From assembly GCF_018332655.1 (NCBI RefSeq), contig NZ_BOQL01000021.1:1-64000 (forward strand): 64,000 bases of DNA, read 5' to 3'. Position numbers and translations under genes: made by a program. Below are positions 58,241 to 64,000 of the stretch, one piece after another; position 1 is the stretch's first letter; the number at the start of each line of letters is the position of its first letter. The stretch comes from Actinoplanes auranticolor. GTDB lineage: Bacteria > Actinomycetota > Actinomycetes > Mycobacteriales > Micromonosporaceae. Below the pieces are notes generated by a model. It was not told the origin of the DNA, made no database searches, and saw nothing but the letters and a program-made list of their open reading frames with translations.

Positions 58241-59206
58241 TCAGCCGGGTTCGTTGCTCTGTTCCACCGCCCGGGGACGCGTTGCCCGCCACCTTCCGTC
58301 GTCCAGTGGACGGGATCGCTGGGCGAGCCGCAGGAGCGCGGCGACGGCGTTGTCGTCGAGGGACGCTCCGCTGTAGCCGATGTAGGCCACCACCCCCGGC
58401 GCCGGCTCCCAGGCGAGGGAGCCGTTGCCGCCCATGACCGGCGACACCACGGCCGGCCGGCCGCCGACCTGCCCGGCGGCGGTGCCCGTGACCGCGTACA
58501 ACTGGTCCTCGAACCCACCACCGCGGGCCACCCCGGTGTAGGTGATGCCGCCGCCGAGCGCGGCCTGTTCGCCCAGCTCGGCGCTGCCGTAGCGGATCTC
58601 GTGGATGGTGGGTGGCCGGTACGGCCCGCTGCCGGCCACCGCGTGACCCGCCGGCGGTTCCGGCACCACCGGCCGGCCACCGGCGACGCTCGTGCGTGCC
58701 GCGATCGCGATCAGCGCGGGCTCGGGCAGGTCGCCCCGGACCCGGGCGTACGCACCGCCCACCGGCCAGGTCACCGTGCCCGGCCCGGCCTTACCTTCGG
58801 TCCCGCCGACCTGCACGGTGCGCGCGCCCGCGGGCGGTGCGGCGACCGGGAAGGTCACCACGGCGCCGAGCCGGCCCAGCGAGCCGTCGCGGCGGCGGAC
58901 GACCACGGTCCACGGCCCGCGGCCGGCCGTCGGGTCGCGGCGGTCCAGGCCGCCGCCGGCGGCGCAGTCGATGATCATTGCCACCGGCACGGCGGTCACC
59001 GTGGGGCTCGGTGACGGGCAGGACGGGGCGGCGGCCCGTGGCACCGGGCTGGATGTCGCGGACGGGACCGGCGCGCCACGGTGGTCGAGGGCGAACGCCA
59101 CCGTCCCGGCCGCCACGGCCGACAGCACGACGAAGGCGGCCACCATCAGTCGCCGGGACGGTCGCCGCGGCGGCTCGCCCGGACCGAAGGTGACGATGTC
59201 GGTCAC
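58241..59206 (-). CDS. Membrane-anchored protein with extracytoplasmic domain, unknown function
   Basis: 321 residues: short cytosolic tail, one membrane helix (LMVAAFVVLSAVAAGTVAFAL), a Ser/Pro linker (SATSSPVPRAAAPSCPSPSP), then a beta-rich external domain with no family recognised (GPWTVVVRRRDGSLGRLGAV, GVARGGGFEDQLYAVTGT). GTG 59206 is chosen because CATACT sits 7 bases before it, the spacing of a leaderless promoter; the longer open frame to 59248 lacks such support. The 155 bases before it (58086-58240) hold nothing I recognise. Confidence 0.7.
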   Translation of the reverse strand: MTDIVTFGPGEPPRRPSRRLMVAAFVVLSAVAAGTVAFALDHRGAPVPSATSSPVPRAAAPSCPSPSPTVTAVPVAMIIDCAAGGGLDRRDPTAGRGPWTVVVRRRDGSLGRLGAVVTFPVAAPPAGARTVQVGGTEGKAGPGTVTWPVGGAYARVRGDLPEPALIAIAARTSVAGGRPVVPEPPAGHAVAGSGPYRPPTIHEIRYGSAELGEQAALGGGITYTGVARGGGFEDQLYAVTGTAAGQVGGRPAVVSPVMGGNGSLAWEPAPGVVAYIGYSGASLDDNAVAALLRLAQRSRPLDDGRWRATRPRAVEQSNEPG

Positions 59207-59400
59207 CGGGTCAGTATGCGCGGCCGACGCTCGTCCCACCGCCGGCACACGCTTGCTTTTCAGCGTCGGCGGACGCTGCTTCCGGAGCCGGACGGGCCCG
59301 GATCAGTATCCCGACCCCGGTGCGGCCTGCGCATAGTCCGGGCAGCGCTCGGCTCAAGCGGGCGCTGCGGTGCCGAAGGACGAGAAGAGCCGGTCGCTCA

Positions 59401-59979
59401 TCAGCTCAGCGCCGCACTGGCGGCCCGCAGGTCCTTCAAAGCCGCCAACGTGTACGGCGCAAGGTCGTCGCCGGTGTCCGGGTCGCCCTCGGACCACTCG
59501 GCGTATCCCCGCTTGAAGGCCAGCATACCCAGCTCGCCCGCAAGGGCCGCGGTCGGGTCGGGCACTCCGCGGGCGATGAGGGCAGTCGTCATGGCGGCCG
59601 CCAGGCTGACGCTCTTGAGGGCGTCGCGCTCCTGCAGCTCGGTGCTGGCGGCGACGGCTGCCTTCAGGCGAGGGCCGAGCTCGCGGTTGGCGGGGCCCAG
59701 CGCGTTCGAGGCGCGTTCGAGGCCGGCGGCGATCGCCTCCAGCGGGCTCGCGCCGGGCGGCGCTTCGGCGATGCCCTCGGCCAGGAGCCGGCTCAGCGTC
59801 TCCTGGCCGGCGACCAGGAGCTCGCGCTTGTCCGGGAAGTGCCGGAAGAAGGTGCTCTTGGTGACCCCGGCGCGCTCGGCGATCTGGGTCACCGTCGTGG
59901 CGTCGTAGCCCTGCTCGGTGAAAAGGTCGACGGCCGCCATGACGAGTCGTTCGCGCGCGCCTGGTTCCCATCGGGCCAT
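59401..59979 (-). CDS. TetR family transcriptional regulator
   Basis: 192 residues. DNA-binding part: GARERLVMAAVDLFTEQGYD, ATTVTQIAERAGVTKSTFFRHF. C-terminal domain of mostly helical type with unknown ligand. Divergent from an SDR reductase gene, with two GGGAC-N4-GTCCC palindromes in the 84-base gap, the usual arrangement for self-regulation and control of the neighbour. Confidence 0.87.
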   Translation of the reverse strand: MARWEPGARERLVMAAVDLFTEQGYDATTVTQIAERAGVTKSTFFRHFPDKRELLVAGQETLSRLLAEGIAEAPPGASPLEAIAAGLERASNALGPANRELGPRLKAAVAASTELQERDALKSVSLAAAMTTALIARGVPDPTAALAGELGMLAFKRGYAEWSEGDPDTGDDLAPYTLAALKDLRAASAALS

Positions 59980-59997
59980 GGACCCATCCTAGGCGAC

Positions 59998-60046
59998 GGG
60001 ACTTGTGTCCCATCACTCTGGTAGGGTCATGGGACAAGAGTCCCAT
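59998..60046. promoter_or_regulatory. Two GGGAC-N4-GTCCC operators
   Basis: GGGACTTGTGTCCC (59998-60011) and ATGGGACAAGAGTCCCAT (60029-60046). Both are followed by ATCACT, so the motif extends to GTCCCATCACT. Centres are 33 bases apart (about three helical turns). Located between the divergent TetR and SDR genes. Confidence 0.85.
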
Positions 60047-60063
60047 CACTGAGGGAGAGTTCC

Positions 60064-60945
60064 ATGCGCGTCTTCGTCACCGGTGGCACCGGCCTGATCG
60101 GGTCGGCCGTCGTCACCGAGTTGCTCACCCACGACCACACCGTGCTGGCGCTCGCCCGTTCGGACGCCTCCGCGGCGGCTGCCGAGGCGGCCGGCGCCGA
60201 GCCGCTGCAGGGAGGGCTCGCCGATCTCGACGTCCTGCGCGCCGGCGCCGCGCGGGCCGACGGGGTGATCCACCTGGCGTTCAGCCACGACTTCAGCACT
60301 GCCGAGGCCGTCACGCGGGCGGTCGCCGAGGAGAACGCCGCCGTCGCGGCCCTGGGTGAGGCACTCGTCGGCAGCGAGCGCCCGTTCGTCACCGTCTCGG
60401 GCACCCCGTACGTCCCGGGCCGGGCCTCCACCGAGGCCGATCCACTCTCGACCGAAGGACTGGTCGGCGGGCGCAGCCGGGGTGTCCTGGCAGTCCTGGA
60501 CCTCGCCGCCCGCGGGGTCCGGAGCGCGGCCATCCGGTTGCCGCGCACAGTGCACCACCAGGGCAAGGGCGGATTCGCCGGCATGCTGACCGACATCGCG
60601 CGCCAGACCGGGGTGTCCGGTTACCCGGGTGACGGCACGCAGCGCTGGCCGGCTGTGCACGCGCTCGACGCGGCGGTCCTCTTCCGGCTGGCCCTGGAGC
60701 AGTCGCCGGCCGGGAACGCCTGGCACGCCGTGGCCGACGAGGGTGACGCGGTGCGGGACATCGCCACGGTCATCGGCCGGCGGCTGGGACTGCCGGTCCA
60801 GGCGGTGCCGCCGGAGACGTACGGCCCGCTCGGCGCGATCTTCGCCACCGACCAGCCCGCATCCAGCGCCCACACCCGGGAAGCTCTGGCCTGGAAGCCG
60901 GTCCACCCGAGCCTGCTGGAGGACCTGGAGAACCTGCAGCCCTGA
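60064..60945 (+). CDS. Atypical SDR, NAD(P)-dependent epimerase/reductase
   Basis: 293 residues. Rossmann TGGTGLIGSAVVTELL at the N-terminus, GVIHLAFSH as the NxAG-position variant and no YxxxK pair, typical of atypical SDRs of the NmrA-like or epimerase-like type. GAGGGAGAG precedes the ATG. Probably controlled by the divergent TetR. Often a partner in detoxification of electrophiles. Convergent with the next gene by 2 bases. Confidence 0.87.
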   Translation: MRVFVTGGTGLIGSAVVTELLTHDHTVLALARSDASAAAAEAAGAEPLQGGLADLDVLRAGAARADGVIHLAFSHDFSTAEAVTRAVAEENAAVAALGEALVGSERPFVTVSGTPYVPGRASTEADPLSTEGLVGGRSRGVLAVLDLAARGVRSAAIRLPRTVHHQGKGGFAGMLTDIARQTGVSGYPGDGTQRWPAVHALDAAVLFRLALEQSPAGNAWHAVADEGDAVRDIATVIGRRLGLPVQAVPPETYGPLGAIFATDQPASSAHTREALAWKPVHPSLLEDLENLQP

Positions 60946-60947
60946 CG

Positions 60948-61916
60948 CTATTGCCCGGGCAGGCTCACCAGATCGCGGCCCAGAGTGGTGGCCCGGTGCA
61001 CGATCGCACCGCCCTCCCGGCGACTGGAGATCAGCCCGGCGGCCCGCAGCGCGGACAGGTGCTCCGAGGACGACGACACACTGATGCCGGCCTGTCGCGC
61101 GATCGTCGAGGTGGTGTGCCGGCCGGGCCGGGCGGCCTGGATCAGCACCGCGCTGCGGGTCCGGCCGAACAGCCCGGCCAGTGCGGCCGCGCCGGCCGGC
61201 GGGCTGTCCAGCTCGGCCGGCGGCTCGACCGGATACACGACCAGGGCGGGCCGTCGCGGTGCGACCAGGACACGGGGCCGGGGACCGGCGAACGGCGACG
61301 GCACCAGCAGCAGCCCGTGCCCGTCGAGGCGTACCTCACCGTCCTGCCAGGCGTCGACCTCCAGCACCGGCGCCCGCCAGCGGATCCCGGGGTGCAGGCT
61401 CGCGAGCACGCCGTCGGCCCCCGACAGCGCGTAGCGGCTCGCCACCTCGCCGACGAGCCGGCGATGGGCGCGGTGCAGCGCCGGCCAGTCCGGCGCCAGC
61501 ACCTGGTCGAAGTACGACCGCATGGCCGCGACCAGCGTGTCCAGTACCACGGGGTCGGCGGCGGCGAACCGGCGGCGGGCGGCACTGACCGTGATGCGGG
61601 CGTACGCCGCCGACACCTCCGAGCGGACCCGGCGCGCCGGCGTCGAGCGGATCGCGTCCAGCCCTTCCTCGATCGAGGCCAGACCCTCCCACGGCGTCAT
61701 GAAGTCCGGCACGAAGCCCTGCGGCGGCAGCAGATGGTGCAGCGGGCGCAGCGCCGGCGTGGCTGTCGCGACCCGGGACGCGAGGGCCGGCAGGGAAGCG
61801 GCCACGGACTGCTGGCGCAGGGCCTGGCTGGCGAGCAGCACCGTGCCGGCCGGATGCAGCCGGTCGGCGAACCGGATCTGCGTGAGGTCTGCGGGTCCGA
61901 GCCACAGGCGCACCAT
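60948..61916 (-). CDS. ArsR-type HTH regulator with N-terminal ligand domain (DUF5937-like)
   Basis: 322 residues. The N-terminal ~200 residues form a predicted alpha/beta ligand domain (LASIEEGLDAIRSTPARRVR). The winged helix is at the C-terminus: FGRTRSAVLIQAARPGRHTT, IARQAGISVSSSSEHLSALR, AGLISSRREGGAIVHR. Common in actinomycetes; target unknown. ATG at 61916. Confidence 0.83.
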   Translation of the reverse strand: MVRLWLGPADLTQIRFADRLHPAGTVLLASQALRQQSVAASLPALASRVATATPALRPLHHLLPPQGFVPDFMTPWEGLASIEEGLDAIRSTPARRVRSEVSAAYARITVSAARRRFAAADPVVLDTLVAAMRSYFDQVLAPDWPALHRAHRRLVGEVASRYALSGADGVLASLHPGIRWRAPVLEVDAWQDGEVRLDGHGLLLVPSPFAGPRPRVLVAPRRPALVVYPVEPPAELDSPPAGAAALAGLFGRTRSAVLIQAARPGRHTTSTIARQAGISVSSSSEHLSALRAAGLISSRREGGAIVHRATTLGRDLVSLPGQ

Positions 61917-62020
61917 CCGGACAGCTTGCCACGCCTTTCGGCGACGGCCGAAACCGTTGACCGGCCGGCAGCCGTGGCCGACTCTGCTGGCGTGGCGGTC
62001 GGGCAGAGACGGGGGCAGCG

Positions 62021-62881
62021 GTGCGGCGTACGGGTTTGATCATGGGTCTGGTGTGCGGACTGCTGCTGGCCGGATGTGGCGGTGAGCCGGCGCCGGCCCA
62101 GCGGTTCGTGGCGGGCGACCACACGCTGACGCTCGACGTCGGTGGCAGACAACGCTCCTACCTGCTGCACGTGCCGCCCGGTTACCGCGCGGACAAGCCG
62201 GTGCCGCTGGTCGTCGCGCTGCACTTCTATCCGGGCTCCGGCGCGGCGCTGCGGGACATGATCGGGATGGACGCCAAGGCCGACGAGCACGGGTTCCTGG
62301 TCGCGTACCCGGACGGGGTCGCCGGCGGCTTCAACGCGCTGGTCTGCTGCGGCGCCGAGGACGACGTCGCCTTCCTCCGGGCGCTGACCGCGCGGCTGAT
62401 CACCGACTGGCGGGCCGACCCCGCCCGGGTGTACGCCACCGGCATCTCCAACGGCGCCGACATGAGCTTCCGGGCCGCGGTCGAGGCGACCGGGGTGTTC
62501 GCCGCGATCGGGGCGGTGAGCGGCGGGTTCGGTGGCCCCCGGGTGCAGGCGGCCGGCTTCGCTCCGGACGAGCCGGTCTCGGTGGTGACCATCATCGGCG
62601 CCCGGGACCAGTACTACGACGTCTTCCAGGCCGGCTTGAAGACCTGGCGCGAGCGCCTGCGCTGCCGGCCCGTCGAGGCCCCGCCGGGTGGTGCGAAAAC
62701 CGTGACCCGGTCCAGCGCCCGCTGCGCCGACGGCAGCGACGTCGAGGTGTACGTCGTCACGGACATGGGACATTCCTGGCCCGGAGCGAAACAGGGGCAG
62801 CTGGCCCTGCCCGGAGCGCCGATCGTGGCGACGGACATCCTCTGGGACTTCTTCGCCGCCCATCCCCGCCTCGGCGCCTGA
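62021..62881 (+). CDS. Lipoprotein PHB-depolymerase-like esterase (LpqC type)
   Basis: 286 residues. Lipoprotein signal with lipobox LLAGC (Cys19). Alpha/beta hydrolase of the PHB depolymerase/feruloyl-esterase type: PLVVALHFYPGSGAALRDM (oxyanion), VYATGISNGADMSFRAA (nucleophile in GISNG), acid in GARDQYYDVFQAG and His in DMGHSWPGA. Paired Cys (NALVCCGAEDD) as in family members. Outer-face, membrane-anchored esterase; GTG start with weak GGGGGCA. Confidence 0.85.
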   Translation: MRRTGLIMGLVCGLLLAGCGGEPAPAQRFVAGDHTLTLDVGGRQRSYLLHVPPGYRADKPVPLVVALHFYPGSGAALRDMIGMDAKADEHGFLVAYPDGVAGGFNALVCCGAEDDVAFLRALTARLITDWRADPARVYATGISNGADMSFRAAVEATGVFAAIGAVSGGFGGPRVQAAGFAPDEPVSVVTIIGARDQYYDVFQAGLKTWRERLRCRPVEAPPGGAKTVTRSSARCADGSDVEVYVVTDMGHSWPGAKQGQLALPGAPIVATDILWDFFAAHPRLGA

Positions 62882-62889
62882 CGACGCCC

Positions 62890-63738
62890 CTACAGCTGCG
62901 CCGCCGTGCGGACGAGCGCGGCGACCGCCCGGGAGCGGCTGTGCGCGGGCCAGGCCAGCACGGTGGTGACCGGCGAGGAGTCGGTCAGCGGGATGGCGGC
63001 GTGCGCGCCCCACAGCCACGAGCGGGCGGAGGCACAGATGACCGCCATGGTGTGCCCGAGGGCGATCAGCTGGGCCAGCTGCGACAGGTCGTGGATCTCG
63101 GGGCCCGGGCCGGCCTCGTACGTGCCGTCCTGGCGGGGCCACCGGGCGACCGGCAGATCCGGCACGTCCTCGAGGTCGGCCATGAGCAGCGAGGTGCGCG
63201 CGGCCAGCGGATGCGCGGCGGGCACGACGGCGACCTGCTGCTCGGTCAGCACGTCCTCGGTGTCGAACCCGGCGAGGGCGTCGAAGGGCCGCTGCATGAA
63301 CGCCACGTCGGCGCGCCCGTCGCGCAGCATCCGCGCCTGGTCGCCCATGCCGCACAGCACCACGTCGATCTCGGCGGCGTCCGGTTCGGCGGCGTGCGCG
63401 TCGAGCAGCTTGCGCAGCAACTCGTGGTTCGCTCCGGCCTTGGTCGCGAGCGTCAGGCGGTTGGTGGAGGCCGCGGCGCGACGGGTACGGCGGGCTGCCG
63501 CCTCGGCGCTGTCGAGGATGGCGCGGGCCTCGTCGAGCAGCACCTGACCCGCGCCGGTGAGCGTGACGCCGCGGCGGTCGCGGTCCAGCAGTCGCACCCC
63601 GAGGCGGCGTTCGAGCTGCTGGATGGCCCGCGACAGCGGCGGCTGGGCGATGCCGAGGCGCTCGGCCGCCCGGCTGAAGTGCAGCTCCTCGGCGACCGTG
63701 ACGAAGTACTTCAGCTCGCGGGTCTCCAGCGTGTCCAC
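62890..63738 (-). CDS. LysR family transcriptional regulator
   Basis: 282 residues. N-terminal HTH: LETRELKYFVTVAEELHFSR, AAERLGIAQPPLSRAIQQLE, LGVRLLDRDRRGVTLTGAG. The C-terminal effector domain of type 2 periplasmic-binding fold follows (about 90-282). GTG start. Divergent from an SDR gene, with a T-N11-A palindrome in the gap. Effector unknown. Confidence 0.88.
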   Translation of the reverse strand: MDTLETRELKYFVTVAEELHFSRAAERLGIAQPPLSRAIQQLERRLGVRLLDRDRRGVTLTGAGQVLLDEARAILDSAEAAARRTRRAAASTNRLTLATKAGANHELLRKLLDAHAAEPDAAEIDVVLCGMGDQARMLRDGRADVAFMQRPFDALAGFDTEDVLTEQQVAVVPAAHPLAARTSLLMADLEDVPDLPVARWPRQDGTYEAGPGPEIHDLSQLAQLIALGHTMAVICASARSWLWGAHAAIPLTDSSPVTTVLAWPAHSRSRAVAALVRTAAQL

Positions 63739-63758
63739 CGCGCAACGATACTGCGGTG

Positions 63759-63773
63759 ATACCGGTGGGGTAT
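63759..63773. promoter_or_regulatory. LysR box (T-N11-A)
   Basis: ATACCGGTGGGGTAT, a palindrome with ATACC/GGTAT arms and a 5-base spacer. T at 63760 and A at 63772 give the T-N11-A signature. It lies 21 bases from the LysR start and 58 from the SDR start. Confidence 0.7.
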
Positions 63774-63830
63774 GACAGCGAACCGCAATGGTGTAAGGGC
63801 GGGCCGGAGCGCCGAGCGAACATCGGCGTC

Positions 63831-64000
63831 ATGAGCGACAAGCAGACCGCGCTGGTGACCGGCGCGAACAAGGGACTCGGGTACGAGATCGCCGCCGGGC
63901 TGGGCGAGCGGGGCTACCGCGTGGCGGTGGGTGCCCGCGACCGGGCCCGGGGCGAGGCGGCGGTGCAGAAGCTCCAAGCCGCCGGCGTGGACGCTTTCGC
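63831..64000 (+). CDS. SDR-family oxidoreductase, N-terminal part (cut by window edge)
   Basis: The first ~56 residues are visible: TALVTGANKGLGYEIAAGLG is the classical SDR nucleotide-binding TGxxxGxG motif (TGANKGLG), with ARDRARGE after the second strand. Likely a carbonyl reductase-like NADP enzyme. Divergent from the LysR gene, its probable regulator. The 3' part is beyond the window. Confidence 0.8.
   Translation, partial: MSDKQTALVTGANKGLGYEIAAGLGERGYRVAVGARDRARGEAAVQKLQAAGVDAF

Noticed and set aside
59349..59400. Short peptide frame (MSDRLFSSFGTAAPA) overlapping the TetR stop
   Set aside because: Only 15 codons without support; may be the front of a lost gene but not enough to call.
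1..64000. tRNA, rRNA, integrase and insertion sequences
   Set aside because: I looked for tRNA-like cloverleafs, CCA ends, transposase DDE motifs and attachment repeats and saw none; the only transposase-like part is the HTH head at 33878-34633.

Overview
The window is very GC-rich DNA (roughly 70% or more) with dense, short-spaced genes, many GTG starts, many ATGA/GTGA overlaps and very strong third-position GC bias. This, together with S-adenosyl methyltransferases of the YxLGGKDNF type, DUF742 and IniB-domain proteins, vanadium haloperoxidase, CebR boxes and a mycothiol-era DinB-like protein, points to a filamentous actinomycete, most likely Micromonosporaceae (Actinoplanes-like). It looks like chromosome rather than plasmid or phage. 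I see no tRNA, rRNA, CRISPR array, transposase gene or prophage.

0-8.7 kb: the start of a secreted protein (cut by the window), a VanZ-like protein, a three-gene operon (membrane protein, winged-helix regulator, secreted alpha/beta hydrolase) with a palindrome over its start, a rifamycin phosphotransferase (rph) preceded by a rifamycin-associated element, and a polar amino-acid ABC importer. 8.8-18.3 kb: a five-module secreted carbohydrate-active protein, a Clp-N-domain regulator with two operators next to the stump of a sugar kinase, a phosphomannose-isomerase-like protein, a vanadium haloperoxidase-like protein, a TetR/membrane-protein divergent pair and a GlxA-type regulator. 18.4-29 kb: class I GAPDH, an XRE regulator, an esterase, a secreted protein made of two copies of one Cys-paired domain, a truncated peptidase, a DinB-like/VOC operon controlled by a divergent WYL regulator, a small alarmone synthetase, a secreted kelch protein with a small secreted partner, TetR and an O-methyltransferase.

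29-46 kb: an AA10 lytic polysaccharide monooxygenase under a perfect CebR operator, a scar where the 5' halves of two divergent signalling genes (chemoreceptor and histidine kinase) have been lost, a TetR/SGNH-esterase operon, a PLP enzyme, a MarR-type regulator carrying an IS30-transposase-like DNA-binding domain with CATTGCAATG operators, DUF4097/hydrolase and DUF2089/SHOCT-like operons, DedA, a NarL-type two-component system, a SpoIIE-type phosphatase and an RsbW-like kinase, a sugar porter and DNA polymerase IV. Two paralogous S-adenosyl methyltransferases lie in this stretch.

46.8-58.1 kb is the most interesting part: two divergent operons. Rightward are an IniB-domain protein, a dynamin-like GTPase with intact motifs and a second dynamin-like protein whose GTPase motifs are all degenerate. 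Leftward, coupled by 4-base overlaps, are an Hsp70/actin-fold ATPase without substrate domain but with an eleven-unit pentapeptide repeat tail, a LuxR-type STAND regulator, a nitrate-sensor-like histidine kinase and a DUF742 protein, then a membrane-anchored CBM2-like protein. This resembles the mycobacterial iniBAC envelope-stress operon joined to half of a Streptomyces conservon (the Roadblock and small-GTPase partners are absent), and may be a cell-envelope membrane-remodelling system with its own sensor. 58.2-64 kb: a membrane-anchored unknown, TetR plus SDR reductase with paired operators, an ArsR-like regulator, a lipoprotein esterase, and a divergent LysR/SDR pair cut by the window end.
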